Shown: piece by piece, positions 58,079-64,000 of the stretch
How the letters are laid out: each line of letters opens with the position of its first letter
Numbering within the stretch: position 1 is the first letter of the stretch
Source of the DNA: Streptomyces sp. HSG2
GTDB lineage: Bacteria > Actinomycetota > Actinomycetes > Streptomycetales > Streptomycetaceae
Direction: 5' to 3'
Assembly: GCF_016598575.1 (NCBI RefSeq)
Contig: NZ_CP066801.1
Location: 1,174,501 to 1,238,500 of the forward strand
DNA: 64,000 bases
Position numbers and translations under genes: made by a program
Notes under the pieces: generated by a model
The model's input: the letters and a program-made list of their open reading frames with translations, nothing else
Database searches by the model: none
What the model was told of the DNA's origin: nothing

Positions 58079-58213
58079 GTCTTCCCCTTCGGAGACATTG
58101 CCAGAACGAGAATGTTCAAGCTTTTCGCACGTTAGGCAGATATATACCGCAAATCAAACACGAAACGGGCTAATCACCCTTGTGCCGCAACGGACTCGGC
58201 CGTCTCCGGGGGT

Positions 58214-58444
58214 TCAGCGTTCCCGGTCGGGCAGGCGCCCGGCCTCCAGGTCCGTCGTGAACCGCTCCAGTCGCCTTGCCGCGTGGGCGAGATCGTGCTT
58301 GGCCGCGGCCGTAATGACCAGCAGCTTCCGGGTCAGCGCCATCCGTACGCCCTCCGGTACTTGCAGTGCGCGCACTGTCGCATGCGCTTCTTTCAGCCGG
58401 ATCGCGACCAGCCGGTAGAGCTCGAGTTGGCCATCGCGTTCCAT
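58214..58444 (-). CDS. Small conserved helical protein
   Basis: 76 aa from the ATG at 58444 (MERDGQLELYRLVAIRLKEA). Fully helical and amphipathic (LKEAHATVRALQVPEGVRMA; LTRKLLVITAAAKHDLAHAA). Homologues lie beside leuD in other Streptomyces (from memory). No domain recognised. Unusually AT-rich DNA lies on its hupS side. Confidence 0.8.
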   Translation of the reverse strand: MERDGQLELYRLVAIRLKEAHATVRALQVPEGVRMALTRKLLVITAAAKHDLAHAARRLERFTTDLEAGRLPDRER

Positions 58445-58613
58445 GCACAGATTGTGCCATCTGGGGCGAGTTGTCGCCCGCGCAGGGGGGCAACTACCGC
58501 CCCGGGGCCCTCCGCGTCCACCCGCGACAGGCATTCACATCCCCTCAACTCGCTTACAGCGCATACTCGTTGTCGACCACGGGAGTGACCCGGGGCAGCC
58601 TGCCTCGGACGAC

Positions 58614-58654
58614 GAAAAGCCGTACCCCCGATCGGGCCGATCGGGGGTACGGCT
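58614..58654 (-). terminator. Intrinsic terminator of leuCD with U-run
   Basis: 18-bp perfect inverted repeat (AGCCGTACCCCCGATCGG and its complement around one base), followed on the minus strand by TTTTCGTC. Located 43 bp after the leuD stop. A U-run after the hairpin is uncommon in Streptomyces. Confidence 0.9.
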
Positions 58655-58697
58655 GGCTCGTCGGGGTGGCCGAAAGTCGACCGTCGACGGGGAGGTG

Positions 58698-59291
58698 TCA
58701 GACCTGGAGGGTCCGCGGCTTGAACGAGGGGCGACGACTCTCGTAGGCGGCGATGTCCGCTTCGTCCCGGAGCGTGATCGAGATGTCGTCGTGCCCGTTC
58801 AGCAGCCGCCAGCGGGCATTCTCGTCCAACTCGAACGCCGCGGTGAAACCGGGCGCCCGCACCTCGCGGGCGTGCAGGTCGACGGTGACCTCGGCCTGCG
58901 GGTCGGCCTCGTGGATCTCCCAGAGCGCTTCCACCTCCCGCTGCTCCAGTACCACCGTGAGCAGGCCGTTCTTCAGCGAGTTACCACGGAAGATATCGGC
59001 GAACCGAGAGGAGATCACGGCCTTGAAGCCGTAGTTCTGCAAGGCCCAGACGGCGTGTTCACGGGACGAGCCGGTTCCGAAGTCCGGGCCCGCGATCAGC
59101 ACCGAGGCGCCTTGGCGCTCCGGCTGGTTGAGGACGAACGCCTCGTCCTTGCGCCAGGCCTCGAACAAACCGTCCTCGAACCCGTCCCGGGTGACCTTCT
59201 TGAGCCAGTGGGCCGGGATGATCTGGTCGGTGTCGACATTGCCGCGGCGCAGCGGCACGGCGCGGCCGGTGTGGGTGGTGAACGCTTCCAT
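58698..59291 (-). CDS. leuD: 3-isopropylmalate dehydratase small subunit
   Basis: Pairs with LeuC to isomerise 2- to 3-isopropylmalate. 197 aa starting [20 protein letters not shown], with [33 protein letters not shown] and [17 protein letters not shown]. 6 bp after leuC. Confidence 0.96.
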   Translation of the reverse strand: MEAFTTHTGRAVPLRRGNVDTDQIIPAHWLKKVTRDGFEDGLFEAWRKDEAFVLNQPERQGASVLIAGPDFGTGSSREHAVWALQNYGFKAVISSRFADIFRGNSLKNGLLTVVLEQREVEALWEIHEADPQAEVTVDLHAREVRAPGFTAAFELDENARWRLLNGHDDISITLRDEADIAAYESRRPSFKPRTLQV

Positions 59292-59297
59292 GGCTGA

Positions 59298-60728
59298 TCA
59301 GGCTCCTGCCGGAACGGGGGCTTCGACGGTGGTCAGGTCGGCCGGGGAGGCCAGTCGGCCCAGGACGGCCGTGGCGGCGGCCACCTGGGGCGAGACCAGG
59401 TGCGTACGCCCCCCCTTGCCCTGCCGACCTTCGAAGTTGCGGTTGGAGGTGGAGGCCGAGCGCTCTCCCGGGGCCAACTGGTCCGGGTTCATCCCCAGGC
59501 ACATGGAGCAGCCGGCGTGCCGCCATTCGGCTCCGGCCTCCTTGAACACCCGGTCCAAACCTTCCGAGACCGCCTGGAGGCCGACCCTCGCGGAGCCGGG
59601 CACCACCAGCATCCGCACGCCGTCCGCGACTTCGCGTCCCCGCAGCACCTCCGCGGCGGCGCGCAGGTCCTCGATCCGGCCGTTGGTGCAGGAGCCCACG
59701 AAGACCGTGTCGACCTCGATGGCGCGCAGCGGCTGTCCCGCCGAGAGCCCCATGTACTCCAAGGCCTTCTCGGCGGCCAGCCTCTCCGAAGCGTCCTCGT
59801 ACGAAGCCGGGTCGGGGACCTCGGCGGAAAGCGGCGCACCCTGACCGGGGTTGGTCCCCCAGGTGACGAAGGGCGCCAGTTCCGAGGCGTCGATGACGAC
59901 CTCGGCGTCGAACTCGGCGTCGTCGTCGGTCCGCAACGTCTTCCAGTGGGCGACCGCCGCGTCCCACTCCTCGCCCCGCGGGGCGTGCGGGCGGTCCTTC
60001 AGGTAGGCGAAGGTCGTCTCGTCCGGAGCGATCATGCCCGCCCGTGCCCCGGCCTCGATCGACATGTTGCAGATGGTCATCCGGGCCTCCATGGAGAGCC
60101 GCTCGATGGCCTCCCCCCGGTACTCCAGGACGTAGCCCTGTCCGCCTCCCGTGCCGATCCGCGCGATGATCGCCAGGATGACGTCCTTGGCCGTGACTCC
60201 CTCGGGTGGCTGACCGACCAGGGTGACGGCCATGGTCCGCGGACGGGTCATCGGCAGTGTCTGGGTCGCCAGCACATGCTCGACCTGGGAGGTTCCGATG
60301 CCGAACGCCAACGCGCCGAAGGCACCGTGCGTCGAGGTGTGCGAGTCGCCGCAGACGACGGTGGTGCCCGGTTGGGTCAGCCCCAGCTGGGGTCCCACGA
60401 CGTGGACGACGCCCTGCTCCACGTCGCCCAACGGGTGCAGGCGGACGCCGAACTCGGCGCAGTTCCGCCGCAGCGTCTCCAGTTGGGCCCGGGAAACGGG
60501 GTCCGCGATGGGCTTGTCGATGTCGAGCGTCGGGGTGTTGTGGTCCTCGGTGGCGAGGGTGAGGTCGGTACGCCGCACGGTCCGGCCGCTCTTGCGAAGC
60601 CCGTCGAACGCCTGCGGGCTGGTCACCTCGTGCAGCAGGTGCAGATCGATGTAGAGGAGGTCGGGCTCACCCTCGACCCGTCGGACGACGTGGTCGTCCC
60701 AGACCTTCTCCGCCAGTGTCCTACCCAT
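59298..60728 (-). CDS. leuC: 3-isopropylmalate dehydratase large subunit
   Basis: 476 aa from the ATG at 60728 ([20 protein letters not shown]) with CGGAGGGAAAG upstream. The [4Fe-4S] ligands are in [14 protein letters not shown] and [13 protein letters not shown]; also [20 protein letters not shown]. Leucine synthesis. Regulated in Streptomyces by NdgR, whose gene is divergent. Confidence 0.96.
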   Translation of the reverse strand: MGRTLAEKVWDDHVVRRVEGEPDLLYIDLHLLHEVTSPQAFDGLRKSGRTVRRTDLTLATEDHNTPTLDIDKPIADPVSRAQLETLRRNCAEFGVRLHPLGDVEQGVVHVVGPQLGLTQPGTTVVCGDSHTSTHGAFGALAFGIGTSQVEHVLATQTLPMTRPRTMAVTLVGQPPEGVTAKDVILAIIARIGTGGGQGYVLEYRGEAIERLSMEARMTICNMSIEAGARAGMIAPDETTFAYLKDRPHAPRGEEWDAAVAHWKTLRTDDDAEFDAEVVIDASELAPFVTWGTNPGQGAPLSAEVPDPASYEDASERLAAEKALEYMGLSAGQPLRAIEVDTVFVGSCTNGRIEDLRAAAEVLRGREVADGVRMLVVPGSARVGLQAVSEGLDRVFKEAGAEWRHAGCSMCLGMNPDQLAPGERSASTSNRNFEGRQGKGGRTHLVSPQVAAATAVLGRLASPADLTTVEAPVPAGA

Positions 60729-60885
60729 CGCTTTCCCTCCGGCCGACGACCACGCGCCGACGCAACTAGAGATCTTGAGGAGGCGCCGTCCGCCTCGCCG
60801 GACTCGACGGCCACCAGGCCCGTTCGTCCAGGGGCTCCGTCGTCCTGATTCCAGGGTGGCGCGTTCCACGCGAAATTGAACTTGC

Positions 60886-60902
60886 GTTTCACAGAGTGAG
60901 AC
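60886..60902. promoter_or_regulatory. Candidate NdgR operator between leuC and ndgR
   Basis: Imperfect palindrome GTTTCAC-AGA-GTGAGAC (6 of 7 matches), directly before the ndgR start and about 160 bp upstream of leuC. IclR-type regulators bind sites of this size. Assignment is by position. Confidence 0.5.
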
Positions 60903-60916
60903 GTGAGTATCGTTTC

Positions 60917-61633
60917 ATGGACAACAGTAGCGGCGTCGGCGTTCTGGACAAGGCGGCACTCGTCCTCAGCGCTCTGGAGTCGGGTCCGGCCACCCTCGCG
61001 GGGTTGGTCGGGGCCACCGGACTGGCTCGACCCACGGCCCACCGTCTGGCCGTGGCCCTGGAACACCACCGCATGGTGGCGCGCGACATGCAGGGGCGGT
61101 TCATCCTGGGCCCCCGCCTGGCCGAGCTGGCCGCCGCCGCGGGCGAGGACCGCCTGTTGGCGACCGCGGGCCCGGTCCTCACACACCTGAGGGACGTCAC
61201 TGGCGAGAGCGCCCAGCTCTACAGACGCCAGGGGGACATGCGCATCTGCGTCGCGGCGGCCGAGCGACTGTCCGGTCTGCGGGACACGGTTCCGGTCGGC
61301 TCCACGCTCACCATGAAGGCGGGGTCCTCCGCCCAGATCCTGATGGCCTGGGAGGAGCCGGAGCGCCTGCACCGCGGACTTCAGGGCGCGCGTTTCACCG
61401 CGACCGCGCTGTCGGGAGTGCGCCGGCGCGGGTGGGCCCAGTCCATCGGCGAAAGGGAGCCCGGGGTGGCGTCCGTGTCGGCACCGGTTCGCGGGCCGTC
61501 GCACCGCGTCGTGGCCGCGGTGTCGGTGTCGGGGCCCATCGAACGACTGACACGCCACCCAGGACGCATGCACGCGCAGGCGGTGATCGACGCCGCCGGA
61601 CGGCTCTCCGAGGCCCTGCGCCGCTCGGGGTGA
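60917..61633 (+). CDS. ndgR: IclR-family regulator NdgR
   Basis: Controls leucine, other amino-acid genes and antibiotic production in Streptomyces. 238 aa starting MDNSSGVGVLDKAALVLSAL. Winged helix LAGLVGATGLARPTAHRLAV; C-terminal effector domain with VPVGSTLTMKAGSSAQILMA. Divergent from leuCD, its best-known target. A frame seven codons longer (60896) has no ribosome site. Confidence 0.93.
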   Translation: MDNSSGVGVLDKAALVLSALESGPATLAGLVGATGLARPTAHRLAVALEHHRMVARDMQGRFILGPRLAELAAAAGEDRLLATAGPVLTHLRDVTGESAQLYRRQGDMRICVAAAERLSGLRDTVPVGSTLTMKAGSSAQILMAWEEPERLHRGLQGARFTATALSGVRRRGWAQSIGEREPGVASVSAPVRGPSHRVVAAVSVSGPIERLTRHPGRMHAQAVIDAAGRLSEALRRSG

Positions 61634-61740
61634 CTCCGCCTGCGGCCGAAGTGGGCACCTGGGACGCCGCAGGGCCTCTCGGGTGCCGGGCGGTCCATCG
61701 CGACGCGACGAGCACCTCGGCCATCGCCCCGGAAGCGCGG

Positions 61741-61770
61741 CAGGGCCCCTCGCCGAAGCGAGGGGCCCTG
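61741..61770. terminator. Bidirectional terminator between ndgR and tRNA cluster
   Basis: Perfect 12-bp stem CAGGGCCCCTCG / CGAGGGGCCCTG with a CCGAAG loop. Confidence 0.88.
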
Positions 61771-61779
61771 CCGACCATG

Positions 61780-61852
61780 TACCCCCGACCGGATTCGAAC
61801 CGGCGCTACCGCCTTGAGAGGGCGGCGTGCTAGGCCGCTACACAACGGGGGC
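61780..61852 (-). tRNA. tRNA-Glu (CTC), copy 1
   Basis: 73 nt, complete cloverleaf. Acceptor GCCCCCG with CGGGGGT, anticodon stem CCGCC/GGCGG around loop CTCTCAA (anticodon CTC), T-arm GGTTCGAATCC. Discriminator A; CCA not encoded. Identical to copies at 61972 and 62072. Confidence 0.97.
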
Positions 61853-61880
61853 GTGGACCCTGCGTTTCCGCAGGTCCGAG

Positions 61881-61952
61881 CTGGTCTACCTGGACTCGAA
61901 CCAAGACTAACTGAACCAGAATCAGCCGTGCTGCCAATTACACCATAGACCA
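61881..61952 (-). tRNA. tRNA-Gln (CTG), copy 1
   Basis: 72 nt. Acceptor TGGTCTA/TAGACCA, anticodon loop TTCTGGT (CTG), T-arm GGTTCGAGTCC, discriminator G. Anticodon stem starts with a G-U pair (GCTGA/TCAGT). No encoded CCA. Confidence 0.97.
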
Positions 61953-61971
61953 ATGTGGTTTAGACCAGTCG

Positions 61972-62044
61972 TACCCCCGACCGGATTCGAACCGGCGCTA
62001 CCGCCTTGAGAGGGCGGCGTGCTAGGCCGCTACACAACGGGGGC
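61972..62044 (-). tRNA. tRNA-Glu (CTC), copy 2
   Basis: 73 nt, identical in sequence to the copy at 61780. Separated from the next copy by 27 bp. Confidence 0.97.
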
Positions 62045-62071
62045 CCTAGCGAACACTGTAGGTGATCACCG

Positions 62072-62144
62072 TACCCCCGACCGGATTCGAACCGGCGCTA
62101 CCGCCTTGAGAGGGCGGCGTGCTAGGCCGCTACACAACGGGGGC
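62072..62144 (-). tRNA. tRNA-Glu (CTC), copy 3
   Basis: 73 nt, identical to the other two. With the Gln genes it forms one likely transcript, Gln-Glu-Glu-Gln-Glu. Confidence 0.97.
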
Positions 62145-62164
62145 ATGCAGATGTGCTCTGCGAG

Positions 62165-62236
62165 CTGGCCTACCTGGACTCGAACCAAGACTAACTGAAC
62201 CAGAATCAGTCGTGCTGCCAATTACACCATAGGCCA
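62165..62236 (-). tRNA. tRNA-Gln (CTG), copy 2
   Basis: 72 nt. Differs from copy 1 by an acceptor pair (TGGCCTA/TAGGCCA, compensatory) and a perfect anticodon stem (ACTGA/TCAGT). First gene in the tRNA transcript. Confidence 0.97.
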
Positions 62237-62327
62237 CTGGAACGCAAACCTGTCACGGAAAGTCGCTCTAGTACTGCGCCTCGGAGTCGGGCCTCGCGGT
62301 CCGCGCCCCGGTGGCGCAGGAAGAACA

Positions 62328-63062
62328 TTACCCGAAGGTGGACGGGGCTCCAAAACGCGTATCGGCGCAGAGGAGCGCGGGGAGTTCGGCGAGCGTGGCG
62401 ATCCGGAGCGCGCCCGCCCCGGGGGTGATCGCCGACCGGGGACCACCGCGATCGACCCAGACGGACAGCAGTCCGGCCTCGGCTGCTCCTCTGCCGTCGA
62501 TCTCCGGATGGTCTCCCACGTAGGCCACCTCGTCGGGAGCGAGCCCCAAGGCGGCGCAGGCCGCGTGGAAGGCGCTCGCGTCGGGTTTGGAGACGCCCAG
62601 TTCGGCGGCGCACAGGATGCTCTCGAACCGGTCATGGACGCCCAGTGTCCTCAGCTTGCGGTCCTGGACGCGGATGCTGGAGTTGGAGAGCACCCCGTGC
62701 CGGTAGTCGCCGGCCAGCGCGTCGAGTGCCGGAACCACGTCCGGAAACAGCGACCAGGCCGACTCGTAGTGCGTGAGATACCGCTCGAACCAGGCGTCGG
62801 CCTCGGCGTTCGTCAGTCCTGCACGGCCCACGAAGACCCGTGTGCGGTCGCGTCGCAGCGTGGGGTAGTCCACCTCGCCTGCGGCATGACGAATCCACTG
62901 CTCCTCGCCGATCTCGCGCCAGCGGCTCAGCGCCTCCTCGCCGGAGTGGTGCGCGGCGAGCTCTCCCTCGGCGACGAGGTGGGAACGGAGGCCCTCGCGA
63001 TCCGCGCTCGTGTGGTCGAAGAGCGTGTCGTCGACGTCCCAGACGATGGCTTTGACGGGCAT
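62328..63062 (-). CDS. HAD-superfamily hydrolase
   Basis: 244 aa starting MPVKAIVWDVDDTLFDHTSA. Motif I DVDDT has the nucleophile Asp9 and acid Asp11, motif II is VLSNSS, and motif III/IV is KPDASAFHAACAALG with VGDHPEIDGRGAAEAG. An alpha-helical C1 cap lies between. Phosphatase of unknown substrate. Between gltX and the tRNA cluster, as in other Streptomyces (from memory). Ribosome site weak. Confidence 0.88.
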   Translation of the reverse strand: MPVKAIVWDVDDTLFDHTSADREGLRSHLVAEGELAAHHSGEEALSRWREIGEEQWIRHAAGEVDYPTLRRDRTRVFVGRAGLTNAEADAWFERYLTHYESAWSLFPDVVPALDALAGDYRHGVLSNSSIRVQDRKLRTLGVHDRFESILCAAELGVSKPDASAFHAACAALGLAPDEVAYVGDHPEIDGRGAAEAGLLSVWVDRGGPRSAITPGAGALRIATLAELPALLCADTRFGAPSTFG

Positions 63063-63200
63063 GGCGTCGACGGTACCGCCCGGGCCCCGCCGGGGGGCAA
63101 CGTTCCGGCCGCGGGTCGCCCGGGCCGCGAGGCGGCTCCGCGGCGTTCGCCTCGGAGTCGCCTCGGAGCGGGCCGAGGGGCGGATTTCGGCACCCTGCCG

Positions 63201-64000
63201 CTAGGAAGCGAGTCGGGCAAGGGCCGCGTCGATCCTGGCGAGAGCCCGGTCCCGACCCAGCACCTCCAGGGACTCGAACAGCGGGAGCCCGACGGTCCGT
63301 CCGGTGACCGCCACTCGCACGGGGGCCTGGGCCTTGCCCAGTTTGAGGCCGTGCGCCTCACCCGCGGCCAGCACCGCCTCCTTGAGAGACTCGGGGGAGC
63401 TCCAGTCCGCCACCGCCAACTTCTCCCGTGCCGTGCGCAGGAGCGCGTCCGAGCCCTCCTTCATCGCCTTGTCCCAGGAAGAGGCGTCCCACACCGGCTC
63501 GGGCAGGAAGAGGAAGTCGACGTTGTCGGTGATCTCGGAGAGGACCCGTAGGCGGGTCTGGGCGTGCGGCGCGATCGCCCGCCAGCGGTCCTCGTCGAAG
63601 TCCTCCGGGGACCAGGGGGCGAAGGGTGCCTCCAACCACGGTCGGCACCGTCGCGCGAACTCCTCCGCGTCCAGCAGGCGGATGTGGTCTGCGTTGATCG
63701 CCTCGCACTTCTTCAGGTCGAAGCGGGCCGGGTTGGGGTTGACGTCCGCGACGTCGAACGCGGCGACCATCTCCGCCGTCGAGAAGACGTCCCGGTCGGC
63801 GGCGAGCGACCATCCCAGCAGGGAGAGGTAGTTGAGCAGTCCCTCGGGGAGGAAACCGCGGTCGCGATAGAGGTTGAGGCTGGACTGCGGATCACGCTTG
63901 GAGAGCTTCTTGTTTCCCTCGCCCGTGACATAAGGGAGGTGGCCGAAGTGCGGGACGCTCTCGGCGAGTCCCAGCTTCGTCAGCGCGCGGTACAGGGCGA
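63201..64000 (-). CDS. gltX: Glutamyl-tRNA synthetase, N-terminus cut by window edge
   Basis: Charges tRNA-Glu (and, with the GatCAB route, tRNA-Gln in actinobacteria). About 266 C-terminal residues are visible: ALTKLGLAESVPHFGHLPYV, KLSKRDPQSSLNLYRDRGFL (the KMSKS-type loop KLSKRD), GLLNYLSLLGWSL, DVNPNPARFDLKKCEAINAD, and the anticodon-binding end. The start lies beyond 64000. Fittingly next to Glu and Gln tRNA genes. Confidence 0.95.
   Translation of the reverse strand, partial: ALYRALTKLGLAESVPHFGHLPYVTGEGNKKLSKRDPQSSLNLYRDRGFLPEGLLNYLSLLGWSLAADRDVFSTAEMVAAFDVADVNPNPARFDLKKCEAINADHIRLLDAEEFARRCRPWLEAPFAPWSPEDFDEDRWRAIAPHAQTRLRVLSEITDNVDFLFLPEPVWDASSWDKAMKEGSDALLRTAREKLAVADWSSPESLKEAVLAAGEAHGLKLGKAQAPVRVAVTGRTVGLPLFESLEVLGRDRALARIDAALARLAS

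Noticed and set aside
60729..60916. Leucine leader peptide/attenuator before leuC
   Set aside because: No short frame with a run of Leu codons and no paired terminator/antiterminator was seen; regulation by NdgR is the simpler reading.
61780..62236. Repeated tRNA-Glu sequence as an attachment site of an integrated element
   Set aside because: The repeats are complete tRNA genes spaced by under 130 bp; there is no integrase, excisionase or cargo between them or nearby.

Overview
The window is chromosomal DNA from a high-GC actinomycete, almost certainly a Streptomyces. The evidence is the very high G+C, frequent GTG starts, WhiG (sporulation sigma factor), NsdA, an HU protein with a long Lys/Ala tail, CofC (F420 synthesis), NdgR next to leuCD, and a gene order I recall from the cdsA-to-gltX part of the S. 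coelicolor core. No prophage, CRISPR array, toxin-antitoxin, defence island or biosynthetic cluster is visible. I did not find a previously undescribed multi-gene system. The value lies in a clean core annotation, a set of small regulatory structures, one broken transposon and a few degenerate or unusual genes.

Region by region. 1-5.3 kb: rlmN (3' end cut off by the window), cdsA, frr, pyrH, tsf, rpsB, all on the minus strand, with hairpins between rpsB, tsf and pyrH. 5.5-11.7 kb: a degenerate M23 protein, a TetR regulator, whiG, then the coupled set DUF2469-yraN-comM-dprA. 12.1-17.5 kb: three type I signal peptidase genes and the rpsP-khpA-rimM-trmD-rplS operon. 17.7-21.3 kb: an SprT-like zinc protein, a methyltransferase and an NCS1 permease. 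21.4-27.3 kb: ffh and the nitrogen-control operon amtB-glnK-glnD, with a GlnR-type operator upstream. 27.6-30.2 kb: nsdA and a divergent Prim-Pol-like gene with a rare TTA codon. 30.2-31 kb: a wrecked IS607-family element directly behind ftsY. 31-38.5 kb: ftsY, a second NCS1 permease, a luciferase-like oxidoreductase and smc.

38.7-46.1 kb: a small coiled-coil protein, acylphosphatase, a secreted or anchored CAP protein, then mutM, rnc, rpmF, yceD, a DivIVA-like coiled-coil protein, coaD and rsmD. 46.2-50.8 kb: recG, a DhaL/FakA-type kinase, and divergent rpmB with a structured leader. 50.8-58.5 kb: thiD-thiL, an Lrp-ligand-domain protein, ddl, gpsA, plsC, cofC, a small basic protein, hupS and a 76-aa conserved protein. 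58.6-61.8 kb: leuD, leuC and divergent ndgR. 61.78-62.24 kb: five tRNA genes (three identical Glu-CTC and two Gln-CTG). 62.3-64 kb: a HAD hydrolase and the 3' part of gltX.

Functionally the window groups translation (ribosomal proteins S2, L19, S16, L32, L28; EF-Ts; RRF; RimM, TrmD, RlmN, RsmD; tRNAs; GltX), membrane targeting and secretion (Ffh, FtsY, three signal peptidases), chromosome upkeep (Smc, RecG, MutM, DprA, HU), lipid and wall precursors (CdsA, GpsA, PlsC, Ddl), nitrogen sensing and leucine synthesis. Family assignments rest on protein motifs read by eye. Gene-order comparisons with S. coelicolor are from memory.
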